Numbered from the stretch's first letter, positions 1-8,377 are shown. The stretch is DNA of 64,000 nt from Fluviibacter sp964498255 (GCA_964498255.1 CAZCGW010000001.1:111723-175722), one strand, 5' to 3'. The notes: generated from the sequence alone by a model not told the origin. Made by a program: numbers and translations.

Positions 1-140
1 TTTTTATTGCGCTGCACTTTGCGTTTCGTCAAACAAAAGAGGAAAATCCCCCTTTGACTTTGCGCCTGCATTCAGGGCAAAGCCCCCCAATTCAATCCAT
101 CCGGAGAGACCGCTCTTGCCGGGTGATGCTGGAGTAGTTT

Positions 141-2423
141 ATGGAAAAGGATCTGCGCGCCGCAGCACTGGAGTATCACCGCTATCCCACCCACGGGAAG
201 ATTTCGGTAACGCCAACAAAGGGACTGACGAATCAGCGCGACTTGGCTTTAGCTTATTCGCCAGGCGTTGCCTTTGCGTGTGAAGAGATCGAAGCAAATC
301 CGGATGAAGCCGATACGCTCACGTCGCGCGGCAACCTGGTCGGTGTGGTTACCAACGGCACTGCAGTGCTGGGTTTGGGTAATATCGGCCCATTGGCATC
401 GAAGCCGGTGATGGAAGGCAAAGGTTGCCTATTCAAGAAATTTGCTGGTATCGATGTCTTTGATATCGAGTTGGCTGAGAATGATCCCGATAAACTAATC
501 GACATGATCGCCGCGCTGGAGCCAACGCTCGGTGGTGTCAACCTCGAAGACATCAAAGCACCGGAGTGCTTCTATATCGAGCGTGAACTCAAGAAGCGCA
601 TGAAGATCCCGGTCTTCCATGATGATCAGCATGGCACTGCAATTATTTCGGCATCAGCCCTGATTAATGGCCTCAAGGTTGTCAAAAAAGATATCGCCAA
701 GGTGCGCGTGGTAGTTTCCGGCGCAGGTGCCGCCGCGATTGCCTGCCTGGATTTGTGGTGTGGAATCGGCGTGAAGCGCGAGCACATCACCGTGTGCGAC
801 TCCAAGGGTGTCATTTATGTTGGCCGTGAAGAAAACATGGAGCCGACGAAAGCCAAATATGCGCAGCAAACAGAAGCGCGCACGCTGAAAGATGCGCTGG
901 TCGGTGCAGACGTTTTCCTGGGTTTGTCAGCTGCGGGTGCACTCAAGGCAGAATGGCTGCCGCCGATGAATGACAACCCGCTGATTTTTGCTTTGGCGAA
1001 TCCAACGCCAGAAATCATGCCGGAAGAAGCACGCAAGGTGCGCCCTGATGCCATCATTGCAACCGGTCGTTCGGATTACCCGAATCAGGTGAACAATGTC
1101 TTGTGCTTCCCGTTCATCTTCCGTGGAGCGCTCGATGTGGGTGCGACGACTATTACGGAAGAGATGAAGCTGGCTTGTGTTTATGCAATTGCCGAACTGG
1201 CCGAAGTAGAAGTGTCTGATGAAGTGGCCATGGCCTACGCCGGTCACGATCTGCAATTCGGGCCGGAATACCTGATTCCGAAACCATTCGACCCCCGTCT
1301 GATTACACGTATTGCACCAGCCGTTGCCAAGGCAGCGGTGACTTCGGGCGTTGCACGTCGCCCGATTGCTGACATGGATGCATACATCGAGCGATTGAAG
1401 GAGTTCGTCTATCACACCGGTATCGGCATGCGGGCTGTGTTCGTGGCCTGTAAAGAAGGAGCACGTCAGCGCATTATTTTTGCCGAAGGTGAAGATGAGC
1501 GCGTGTTGCGCGCCACCCAGATTATTCTGGAAGAACAGTTGGCCACACCAATTCTGATTGGTCGCCCGGGTGTTGTAGAGAAGCGCCTGGAGCGTGCCGG
1601 TTTGCGCATCCGTCCTGGTGTCGACTTCGAACTGGTGAACCCGGAGAATGATCCGCGTTACCGCGATTGCTGGACGGCCTATCACAAGCTCATGGCCCGC
1701 CGTGGCGTAACGCCTGCCGTAGCTAAGTCAGCTATGCGCCGTGACACAACCCTGATGGGTGCCATGCTGATGAAGTTGGGCCACGCTGATGGCATGATTT
1801 GTGGTGTCCTAGGTCAATACGCGGATCACCTCAGCGTTGTGAATGATGTGATTGGTAAGCGCAGTGGTGTGGGCGTATTCGCCGCGATGAATTACCTGAT
1901 GCTGCCAGGCCGTTCGCTGTTTATTGCCGATACGCACGTGAATGAAAATCCGAATGCCGAACAGATAGCCGAAATTGCCATGCTGGCCGCTGATGAAGTG
2001 AAGCGTTTTGGTGTGCATCCGAAAGTTGCACTGCTATCGCATTCGAACTTTGGTTCTTCGTCATCGGAATCGGCGCTAAAGATGAGCCGCGCTGCCGCGC
2101 TGCTGCCAGCACTATCTTCAGGCGAAATGGATGTGGATGGGGAAATGCATGGCGATGCCGCATTGTCGGAAGAAATCCGTCTTAATGCCTACCCGGATTC
2201 GGCGCTCAAGGGCGAAGCGAACGTCCTGGTGATGCCGAATATTGATGCGGCGAATATCTCGTACAACCTGATCAAGATGATTGGTGGTTCAGGTGTAACG
2301 ATTGGCCCGATTCTGCTGGGTGCTGCGCATCCCGTACATATTCTCACTTCGTCGTCTACGGTACGCCGCGTCGTTAATATGACGGCCATGGCGGTGCTGG
2401 ATGCATTGAAGATTAAACGCTAA
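141..2423 (+). CDS. maeB: NADP-dependent malic enzyme, hybrid type with C-terminal phosphotransacetylase-like domain
   Basis: Oxidatively decarboxylates malate to pyruvate with reduction of NADP in the cytoplasm. At 760 aa it has the hybrid MaeB length. The malic domain carries the YSPGVA segment near residue 39 and FHDDQHGTA near 159; the dinucleotide-binding loop GAGAAA is at about 194-199. From about residue 430 the protein continues as a phosphate acetyl/butyryl-transferase-like domain; in this family that part is usually regulatory (acetyl-CoA sensing) rather than a working Pta. The ATG has a GGAG sequence about 10 bases upstream. The 140 bases before it hold no convincing promoter. It likely feeds pyruvate and NADPH from C4 acids, which fits the propionate and tartrate genes elsewhere in the window. 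Confidence 0.96.
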   Translation: MEKDLRAAALEYHRYPTHGKISVTPTKGLTNQRDLALAYSPGVAFACEEIEANPDEADTLTSRGNLVGVVTNGTAVLGLGNIGPLASKPVMEGKGCLFKKFAGIDVFDIELAENDPDKLIDMIAALEPTLGGVNLEDIKAPECFYIERELKKRMKIPVFHDDQHGTAIISASALINGLKVVKKDIAKVRVVVSGAGAAAIACLDLWCGIGVKREHITVCDSKGVIYVGREENMEPTKAKYAQQTEARTLKDALVGADVFLGLSAAGALKAEWLPPMNDNPLIFALANPTPEIMPEEARKVRPDAIIATGRSDYPNQVNNVLCFPFIFRGALDVGATTITEEMKLACVYAIAELAEVEVSDEVAMAYAGHDLQFGPEYLIPKPFDPRLITRIAPAVAKAAVTSGVARRPIADMDAYIERLKEFVYHTGIGMRAVFVACKEGARQRIIFAEGEDERVLRATQIILEEQLATPILIGRPGVVEKRLERAGLRIRPGVDFELVNPENDPRYRDCWTAYHKLMARRGVTPAVAKSAMRRDTTLMGAMLMKLGHADGMICGVLGQYADHLSVVNDVIGKRSGVGVFAAMNYLMLPGRSLFIADTHVNENPNAEQIAEIAMLAADEVKRFGVHPKVALLSHSNFGSSSSESALKMSRAAALLPALSSGEMDVDGEMHGDAALSEEIRLNAYPDSALKGEANVLVMPNIDAANISYNLIKMIGGSGVTIGPILLGAAHPVHILTSSSTVRRVVNMTAMAVLDALKIKR

Positions 2424-2462
2424 CTTGCCGATAATCGTTAAAGAGAATAGAGTATTTCGACA

Positions 2463-2480
2463 ATTCGCAGCGATGCGAAT
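2463..2480 (+). other. perfect 7-bp hairpin with GCGA tetraloop in the leader of the next gene
   Basis: ATTCGCA and TGCGAAT flank the GNRA-type loop GCGA. No T-run follows, so it is unlikely to be a terminator. It ends 13 bases before the AAGGAG ribosome-binding site of the small secreted protein and may stabilise or control its mRNA. Confidence 0.4.
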
Positions 2481-2505
2481 ACCCGCATAACCCAAGGAGA
2501 TGTGT

Positions 2506-2892
2506 GTGAAAAAAACAATTCTGATTGCTGGTGCAGTATTGATTTCTGTTTCGGCATTTGCGGCAGCACCTGCTGCGCAACCGACGCAGCGTGTTACGAG
2601 CACGGGCGAGATCGTTCAGCTCTGTAAAGATAAGGCCAATGCGCAAGTGCAAGCTTACTGTAATGGTTTCGGTCAGGGCGTTTATGACTCCTACTTGGTG
2701 ACCCGTCATCCAAAAGCTGCGCCTTCAAAGATCTGTGTGAAGCAGCCTGCACCACAACGTCAGCAAGTACTCGATGAGTACGTAGCATGGGCAGAGGCAA
2801 ATCCGAAAATCAAGGATATGCCAGCTGCTGAATCAGCGCTGCGTTTCCTTGCAGAGCGTTTCCCTTGCTCAACCGCCAAAGCTGGCAAGTAA
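2506..2892 (+). CDS. secreted Rap1a/Tai-like small protein
   Basis: A 128-residue exported protein with an N-terminal signal peptide ending near the AFA-AAP segment. The mature part resembles the Rap1a/Tai fold: a cysteine-bracketed alpha-helical domain with LCKD, a C..GF.QG segment, a second Cys near ICVKQP, and a final LAERFPC. Some family members are type VI secretion immunity proteins, but many occur alone as periplasmic proteins of unknown role, and no effector or secretion gene is nearby. Start choice: an ATG at 2500 directly abuts the AAGGAG (2494-2499), leaving no spacer, so the GTG at 2506, six bases after it, is preferred. A small lipoprotein gene follows after 21 bases, probably in the same transcript. 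Confidence 0.7.
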   Translation: MKKTILIAGAVLISVSAFAAAPAAQPTQRVTSTGEIVQLCKDKANAQVQAYCNGFGQGVYDSYLVTRHPKAAPSKICVKQPAPQRQQVLDEYVAWAEANPKIKDMPAAESALRFLAERFPCSTAKAGK

Positions 2893-2913
2893 TCTGATTT
2901 CGGAGTAAAAACC

Positions 2914-3186
2914 ATGAAAAAAACTTTGATGATTGTTCCTGTTGTTGCAGCATTTTTGACCGGTTGCTCGGGTATGAGTGATACGCAGCAACGCACCCTG
3001 TCGGGTGGTGCTATCGGTGCCGCTGCAGGTGCTGGCATTACCGCTATTGCGGGTGGCAATCCAATTTGGGGTGCTGTGGGTGGTGCTGCTGTGGGCGCTA
3101 TCGGTGGTTACGCTTATGACCAGTACGAGAAGTCGAAGCAGAAAGAATACAACCAAGGCTATCAGGCTGGTAAAGCATCGCAGTAA
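2914..3186 (+). CDS. small glycine-zipper outer-membrane lipoprotein
   Basis: A 90-residue lipoprotein. The signal peptide ends in the lipobox LTGC, so Cys18 would be acylated after signal peptidase II cleavage. Residues about 30-65 form a glycine zipper (repeated GxxxG/GAAxG spacing: GGAIGAAAGAG, GAVGGAAVGAIGG) expected to insert in or pack against a membrane. The C-terminus is short, charged and Tyr/Lys-rich. This matches the YmgG/OsmB-like glycine-zipper group, often stress-induced envelope proteins; no specific function can be assigned. The perfect palindrome that follows ends the transcript. Confidence 0.75.
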   Translation: MKKTLMIVPVVAAFLTGCSGMSDTQQRTLSGGAIGAAAGAGITAIAGGNPIWGAVGGAAVGAIGGYAYDQYEKSKQKEYNQGYQAGKASQ

Positions 3187-3208
3187 TTCGCTGCTACTTG
3201 CTTAAAAC

Positions 3209-3238
3209 AACAAGGGGCACCCGCGGGTGCCCCTTGTT
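3209..3238. terminator. bidirectional terminator, perfect 30-bp palindrome
   Basis: Thirty bases form a perfect palindrome of GGGGCACCC type, with flanking A and T residues on both sides. It lies between the convergent lipoprotein gene and ilvD, and can act as a Rho-independent terminator on both strands. Confidence 0.85.
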
Positions 3239-3255
3239 ATTGGTGCGAACCGTTC

Positions 3256-5112
3256 TTAAGCTTTGCGTGACACCTGGCTGATATCACGTACTGCACCACG
3301 ATCAGCAGAGGTGGCAAATAAGGCATAAGCCTTCAGCGCCTGAGAAACAACACGCTCACGTGCTACTGGCTTCCAGGCTTTGTCGCCACGAGCTTTCATC
3401 GCCGCTTCACGCTTGGCAAGATCGTCTTCGCTAACGGCCAGATGAATACGGCGGTTAGGGATGTCAATTTCGATCGTGTCACCGGTTTCTACCAGACCAA
3501 TCAGGCCGCCATCCGCTGCTTCTGGAGATACGTGTCCAATAGAGAGACCTGAGGTACCGCCTGAGAAGCGGCCATCCGTTAGCAAGGCACAGGCTTTGCC
3601 CAGACCACGAGATTTCAGGTAAGAAGTTGGATACAACATCTCTTGCATGCCAGGGCCGCCTTGTGGGCCTTCATAACGGATCACAACAACATCGTCCTCA
3701 ACCACTTCGCCTGAGAGAATGCCTTCAACTGCGTCTTCCTGGCTTTCGTACACACGGGCTTTGCCGGTGAACTGCAGAATAGATTCATCAACGCCAGCCG
3801 TTTTAACAATACAGCCGTTTAGTGCCAGATTGCCGTGCAGTACGGCCAGGCCACCATCTTGCGAATAAGCGTGGGCACGGTTACGGATGCAACCTGCTTC
3901 ACGGTCGGTGTCCAGTTCATCATAGCGACGATCTTGCGAGAAGGCGGTTTGCGTTGGGATGCCACCAGGAGAAGCACGGAACAGTGTTTGAACGCGTTCA
4001 TCGGTAGTGCGTGTGATGTCGTATTGATCCATGGCCGCACCGAGGGTTGGCGCGTGTACGGTGGGCGTGTCGCGATGAATAACACCGGCACGATCCAGCT
4101 CAGCTAGTAGACCCAGAATGCCACCGGCGCGGTGCACATCTTCAATATGGTACTTGTCCGTCATCGGTGCCACCTTGCACAGGCACGGGACATGGCGGGA
4201 AATACGGTCGATGTCTTGCATCGTGAAATCAACACCCGCCTCTTGAGCAGCGGCCAGAATATGCAGTACGGTATTGGTAGAACCACCCATGGCCACATCT
4301 AGTGCCATGGCATTTTCAAAGGCTTTTTTGTTGGCTACGTTGCGCGGCAGTACGGAGGCATCATCCTGCTCGTAGTAGCGTTTGCATAGTTCGACAATGC
4401 GCTGACCGGCACCCAGGAACAGCGATTTACGATCCGCATGAGTGGCTACCAGTGTGCCGTTGCCTGGCAGCGATAGACCCAGCGCCTCGGTCAAACAGTT
4501 CATTGAGTTGGCCGTAAACATCCCAGAGCAAGAGCCACACGTTGGGCAAGCCGAGCGTTCAACCGCTTCGACTTCTTCGTCGGAGCATTTCGAATCGGCG
4601 GCTTTGACCATGGCATCCACCAGATCCAGCGAAATCACCTTGCCACCAATTTTTACCTTGCCGGCTTCCATCGGGCCACCCGACACAAAAATCGCCGGAA
4701 TATTCAAGCGTAGGGCTGCCATCAGCATGCCCGGAGTGATCTTGTCACAGTTAGAAATACAGACCAGCGCATCGGCGCAGTGGGCATTGGCCATGTATTC
4801 CACCGAATCAGCGATCAGCTCGCGTGAGGGCAGGGAATACAACATGCCACCGTGACCCATGGCAATGCCATCATCCACGGCGATGGTGTTGAACTCTTTG
4901 GCAACGCCACCGGCGGCTTCAATTTCACGCGCGACCAGTTGACCCAGATCTTTGAGGTGAACGTGACCCGGTACGAATTGCGTGAAGGAATTCACCACCG
5001 CAATAATCGGTTTGCCGAAATCGCCGTCTTTCATGCCAGTGGCACGCCAGAGTGAACGGGCACCGGCCATGTTGCGGCCGTGGGTCGAAGTACGGGAGCG
5101 GTATTGCGGCAT
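3256..5112 (-). CDS. ilvD: dihydroxy-acid dehydratase
   Basis: Dehydrates 2,3-dihydroxy-isovalerate and -methylvalerate to the 2-keto acids in valine and isoleucine synthesis. At 618 aa it is the long, E. coli-like form that normally carries an oxygen-sensitive [4Fe-4S] cluster. Cluster cysteines are visible at Cys122 (ISNCDK) and Cys195 (CGSCSG), at the same positions as in the E. coli enzyme. The gene is monocistronic, divergent from lgt and convergent with the lipoprotein gene across a shared terminator. Confidence 0.97.
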   Translation of the reverse strand: MPQYRSRTSTHGRNMAGARSLWRATGMKDGDFGKPIIAVVNSFTQFVPGHVHLKDLGQLVAREIEAAGGVAKEFNTIAVDDGIAMGHGGMLYSLPSRELIADSVEYMANAHCADALVCISNCDKITPGMLMAALRLNIPAIFVSGGPMEAGKVKIGGKVISLDLVDAMVKAADSKCSDEEVEAVERSACPTCGSCSGMFTANSMNCLTEALGLSLPGNGTLVATHADRKSLFLGAGQRIVELCKRYYEQDDASVLPRNVANKKAFENAMALDVAMGGSTNTVLHILAAAQEAGVDFTMQDIDRISRHVPCLCKVAPMTDKYHIEDVHRAGGILGLLAELDRAGVIHRDTPTVHAPTLGAAMDQYDITRTTDERVQTLFRASPGGIPTQTAFSQDRRYDELDTDREAGCIRNRAHAYSQDGGLAVLHGNLALNGCIVKTAGVDESILQFTGKARVYESQEDAVEGILSGEVVEDDVVVIRYEGPQGGPGMQEMLYPTSYLKSRGLGKACALLTDGRFSGGTSGLSIGHVSPEAADGGLIGLVETGDTIEIDIPNRRIHLAVSEDDLAKREAAMKARGDKAWKPVARERVVSQALKAYALFATSADRGAVRDISQVSRKA

Positions 5113-5229
5113 AACAGATCCTTTGGGAACAAACAGACGGGCTTTGCCTGAGCCGATGGCTCATCGTGGCCTATAATTTCGTTATTCTATCGCCACAGCG
5201 GTGTTTTGCTGTGAACTTTGCAGGTTGCT

Positions 5230-6018
5230 ATGTCTTATCTGATTCATCCGCAGTTTGATCCTGTTGCAATAAGTATCGGCCCGCTGTCGGTGCACTGGTA
5301 CGGCCTGATGTATCTGCTGGCTTTTGTGCTGTTCGTGGTGCTCGGGCGAGTTCATGCCAAGCGCCTACCTGACGCTGGCTGGAGCAACCAGGCGATTGAT
5401 GATCTGTTGTTCTACGGCGCACTGGGCGTGGTGCTGGGTGGCCGTTTAGGGTATGTCTTGTTCTATAAGCCGGCCTACTTCCTGAGCAATCCTTTGGAAA
5501 TCTTCGCGCTCTGGCAGGGCGGCATGTCGTTCCATGGTGGCTTGCTTGGCGTGTTATTCGCGATGTGGCTTTATGGCCGTAAACACGGACGTAGTTTTTT
5601 TGAAGTCACTGACTTTATTGCCCCATTGGTGCCGCTGGGTTTAGCCGCTGGTCGTATGGGTAACTTTATTAATGGTGAGCTCGTTGGTCGGGTGACCGAT
5701 GTGTCTTGGGCCATGATCTTCCCACGTACAGACTATTTTCCGCGCCACCCATCGCAGCTCTATCAGTTTGCCTGTGAAGGCGTGCTGCTGTTTGTACTGC
5801 TCTGGTGGTATGCCGCCAAGCCGCGACCACGTGCAGCTGTTTCAGCCGTGTTCCTGATGGGTTATGGCCTCGCACGTTTCGTAGCTGAATTTGGGCGTGA
5901 GCCGGATGACTTTCTCGGGTTGCTCTTTGGCAACCTATCGATGGGGCAATGGTTGAGTTTGCCCATGATTCTTGCTGGCATCGTGATGTATCGCTATAGC
6001 CAGCACCAACCTGTTTAA
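5230..6018 (+). CDS. lgt: prolipoprotein diacylglyceryl transferase
   Basis: Inner-membrane enzyme that moves diacylglycerol from phosphatidylglycerol to the lipobox cysteine, the first step of lipoprotein maturation. The 262-residue protein starts with the usual IHPQFDPVAI strand, has about seven membrane segments, the HGG motif at 102-104 and the Lgt signature GRMGNFINGEL at about 141-151. The ATG at 5230 is chosen over an in-frame TTG at 5218 because it gives the normal family N-terminus. A TATAAT hexamer at 5172-5177 could be its -10 box, but no good -35 pairs with it. The VOC gene follows after 17 bases and is probably co-transcribed. Confidence 0.95.
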   Translation: MSYLIHPQFDPVAISIGPLSVHWYGLMYLLAFVLFVVLGRVHAKRLPDAGWSNQAIDDLLFYGALGVVLGGRLGYVLFYKPAYFLSNPLEIFALWQGGMSFHGGLLGVLFAMWLYGRKHGRSFFEVTDFIAPLVPLGLAAGRMGNFINGELVGRVTDVSWAMIFPRTDYFPRHPSQLYQFACEGVLLFVLLWWYAAKPRPRAAVSAVFLMGYGLARFVAEFGREPDDFLGLLFGNLSMGQWLSLPMILAGIVMYRYSQHQPV

Positions 6019-6035
6019 TTCTTTAAGGAGTAAGC

Positions 6036-6509
6036 ATGACTCGCCCATTCAAGATTCTCGGTGTTCAGCAAATCGCCATTGGTGGCCCTTCGAAAGAAAA
6101 GCTGCGTACCCTGTGGGTCGATATGCTTGGCCTCGAAATCACGGGTAACTTTGTGTCCGAGCGTGAAAATGTGGATGAAGATATTACCGCCATGGGCAAT
6201 GGCCCATTCAAGGTCGAAGTCGATCTGATGCAACCACTGGATCCGGAAAAGAAGCCAGCCGTGCATGCAACACCACTGAACCATATTGGCCTGTGGGTCG
6301 ATAATCTCCCGGTTGCCGTTGAATGGCTAACAGCTAGCGGCGTGCGCTTCGCACCAGGCGGTATCCGCAAGGGTGCGGCTGGTTATGACATCACCTTTAT
6401 GCACCCGAAGGCCAACGATGAATTCCCGATTGCGGGTGAAGGGGTGCTCATCGAATTGGTGCAAGCGCCGCAGGAAGTGATTGACGCGTTTGCCAAGCTG
6501 GCGGGTTGA
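6036..6509 (+). CDS. VOC-family protein, candidate methylmalonyl-CoA epimerase
   Basis: A 157-residue protein with two beta-alpha-beta-beta-beta modules of the vicinal oxygen chelate fold: VQQIAIGG near 10-17 opens the first and LNHIGLWVDN near 81-90 the second. The FMHPK segment at 121-125 and the closing VLIEL at 137-141 resemble methylmalonyl-CoA epimerases. Probable metal ligands are Gln66, His83 and Glu140; the first-module position that is usually His is Gln12. Inference: an epimerase is needed between propionyl-CoA carboxylase and methylmalonyl-CoA mutase, both encoded 2-9 kb downstream, and no other epimerase is in the window. It could equally be a glyoxalase-like protein of other function. 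A clear AAGGAG sits seven bases before the ATG. Confidence 0.6.
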   Translation: MTRPFKILGVQQIAIGGPSKEKLRTLWVDMLGLEITGNFVSERENVDEDITAMGNGPFKVEVDLMQPLDPEKKPAVHATPLNHIGLWVDNLPVAVEWLTASGVRFAPGGIRKGAAGYDITFMHPKANDEFPIAGEGVLIELVQAPQEVIDAFAKLAG

Positions 6510-6518
6510 GCCAAAAAC

Positions 6519-6575
6519 ACACCCATTTAAACCCATTCCCAGGCTTGGACTTCTGAATCGGGTGTAAATGGGTGT
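6519..6575. promoter_or_regulatory. inverted repeat upstream of the Fic gene, possible operator
   Basis: ACACCCATTTA (6519-6529) is repeated in inverse orientation as TAAATGGGTGT (6565-6575). With one mismatch the arms extend to about 16 bases. The downstream arm ends 12 bases before the fic start codon, so it covers the likely promoter or leader. The Fic protein has its own C-terminal winged helix, which makes autoregulation plausible. Confidence 0.5.
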
Positions 6576-6587
6576 ATTATTGGTGGC

Positions 6588-7637
6588 ATGCTCCGTACTG
6601 ATACCCTCCAAATTACCCCTGAGATCCTCAGGCTGATCGCCCGGATCGACGAATTCAAGGGTGCCTGGCGAGCTTTGGGGACGCTGGCGCCAGATCGGCT
6701 TTCGGCACTGCGGCGGGTGGCGACCATCGAAAGCATCGGATCGTCTACCCGTATTGAGGGCAGCAAGCTGACAGACCGCGAAGTGGAGCGTTTGCTCTCC
6801 AACTTGGCTATTAAGTCTTTTGATACCCGTGACGAGCAAGAAGTAGCCGGTTACGCTGAATTGATGGATCTGGTTTTTGGCTCGTGGCAGGACATCCCGT
6901 TCAACGAGAACTACATCAAACAGCTGCATCAGATCCTGCTGCGTCACAGCGCAAAGGATACGCGCCACCGAGGGCAGTACAAGACCAATTCAAACAGCGT
7001 TGCCGCGTTCGATGAACACGGTACACAGATCGGCATCGTTTTCGAAACAGCCACCCCGTTTGATACGCCACGACTGATGGCCGAGTTGGTGTCTTGGGTG
7101 AACGATACGCGTGATCAGGGTCTGTTACACCCGTTGTTAATCATTGCCATCTTTGTGGTCGTGTTTCTGGAAATCCACCCCTTCCAGGATGGTAATGGGC
7201 GCTTGAGCCGGGTGCTTTCAACCCTGTTGCTAATTCAGGCGGGGTACGCTTATGTGCCATACAGCTCGCTTGAGAGCGTGATTGAGCTGAACAAAGAGGC
7301 CTATTATCTTGCCCTACGCCAGACGCAAGGCACCATCCGCACGGAAAAGCCTGATTGGCAACCCTGGCTGTTGTTCTTCTTCCGCTCGCTGGGCGAGCAA
7401 GTGCGGCGGCTAGAAAAGAAAGTGGAACGCGAAAAGATCGTGCTGGCTGCATTACCCGAATTGTCACTCCAGATTATTGAATTCGCCCGAGAACACGGGC
7501 GGGTCACCATGATGGACGTGATTAAGCTCACTGGTGCCAGCCGTAATACATTGAAGCAGCACTTCCGAGACCTGGTCGAACGTAACCATCTGGAGCGCCA
7601 GGGTAGTGGGCGTGGTGTGTGGTACGGGTTAAAGTGA
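6588..7637 (+). CDS. Fic-domain protein with N-terminal inhibitory motif and C-terminal winged helix
   Basis: Probable AMP-transferase (AMPylator) acting on protein hydroxyls. The 349-residue protein has the complete catalytic motif HPFQDGNGRLSR at 197-208 (His197 as base, Arg205/Arg208 for phosphate binding). An SxxxEG-type inhibitory motif at 53-58 (Glu57) makes it a class II, self-inhibited Fic protein. A C-terminal winged helix-turn-helix spans about 300-349. This is the common FicN-Fic-HTH architecture; cellular targets are unknown. The start codon follows a 16-base imperfect inverted repeat. It has no operon partner: the genes on either side are unrelated in function and the next gene is convergent. 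Confidence 0.85.
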   Translation: MLRTDTLQITPEILRLIARIDEFKGAWRALGTLAPDRLSALRRVATIESIGSSTRIEGSKLTDREVERLLSNLAIKSFDTRDEQEVAGYAELMDLVFGSWQDIPFNENYIKQLHQILLRHSAKDTRHRGQYKTNSNSVAAFDEHGTQIGIVFETATPFDTPRLMAELVSWVNDTRDQGLLHPLLIIAIFVVVFLEIHPFQDGNGRLSRVLSTLLLIQAGYAYVPYSSLESVIELNKEAYYLALRQTQGTIRTEKPDWQPWLLFFFRSLGEQVRRLEKKVEREKIVLAALPELSLQIIEFAREHGRVTMMDVIKLTGASRNTLKQHFRDLVERNHLERQGSGRGVWYGLK

Positions 7638-7655
7638 CGTGCTTTGCCGAGGTGC

Positions 7656-8135
7656 TTACTCGGCAGAGCGATAGACTTGAGTACCTTGGTTGAGGAGGTT
7701 ACTGGTGCCGCCTGGTTTTCTGTAGTCAGATGCTAGGGTGATGCGGCTGCCTAGGCGTGGGTTTTCAACCAGCAGTCGGTCTCCGGTCAGCAGAACTGCC
7801 TCGGGGTGGCAGGCAAGTAACGCCCACAGATGCGCATCGCCACCATCGGGTGGTGTATGAATAGCATCCGCATTCGGCTCTGACCATTTGGCATTGGCTG
7901 TCAATTCAATCAGTATCTGGTCAATTTCTGGCTCAGACAAACCATGCCGTTGGGTGAGTGCTGGTCTTAGCAGGACAGCGCGATACTCCGCCAATAGCGC
8001 TGGCGATAGTACAAAAATCATCCGAGCCGACAGCATGTCGTTCAGAACTTGGGCCGTTGGACTTTTCTGGTCTTTGCTCAGCAAGCCAGATACGACAATG
8101 TTGGTATCAACAATCCACAGTTGCATGCCGGTCAC
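7656..8135 (-). CDS. PIN-domain toxin of a type II toxin-antitoxin pair
   Basis: Putative endoribonuclease of the PIN fold, 159 aa. The four acidic positions typical of active PIN domains are visible: Asp10 (VDTN), Glu50 (LLAEYR), Asp100 (GGDAHLW) and Asp119 (TGDRLL). It matches the PIN-family putative toxin group better than short VapC proteins. It starts with GTG overlapping the antitoxin stop by four bases (GTGA), so translation is probably coupled; an in-frame ATG nine bases further in is the alternative start. Expected targets are cellular RNAs, but none can be named from sequence. Confidence 0.82.
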   Translation of the reverse strand: MTGMQLWIVDTNIVVSGLLSKDQKSPTAQVLNDMLSARMIFVLSPALLAEYRAVLLRPALTQRHGLSEPEIDQILIELTANAKWSEPNADAIHTPPDGGDAHLWALLACHPEAVLLTGDRLLVENPRLGSRITLASDYRKPGGTSNLLNQGTQVYRSAE

Positions 8136-8377
8136 TTCTGCTGTGACTGACGATGTGCGCGTGTTTCTGCAACGGCCAGATCGGTTGCATCAGATTCTGA
8201 TAAATAGCTAGCCCGCTGTGATTGCGCGACAAGCTCACGGGCGTTGGACATAGGCTTGATGCCCCGAAACTGTAGGCTCTCTTCGATAATCGTCCCAATC
8301 GTCCGCCCCTGACGGGCGGCGGCCTCTTTTAGTGCCTGATGTAGGTTGTCGTCGAGGGTGATGGTTAGTCGTGCCAT
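8132..8377 (-). CDS. ribbon-helix-helix antitoxin
   Basis: An 81-residue protein with an N-terminal RHH/CopG DNA-binding module: strand residues LTITLDDNL, then helices around ALKEAAARQGR and TIGTIIEESL. The charged, polar C-terminal half (about 45-81) is the likely toxin-binding tail. Gene order antitoxin then toxin with a four-base overlap is the normal type II arrangement. The AAGGTG ribosome-binding site and an inverted repeat lie over its start, consistent with autorepression by the RHH dimer. Confidence 0.82.
   Translation of the reverse strand: MARLTITLDDNLHQALKEAAARQGRTIGTIIEESLQFRGIKPMSNARELVAQSQRASYLSESDATDLAVAETRAHRQSQQK

Noticed and set aside
1..140. Promoter TTGACT at 54-59 before maeB
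   Set aside because: No -10 hexamer resembling TATAAT lies at a proper distance.
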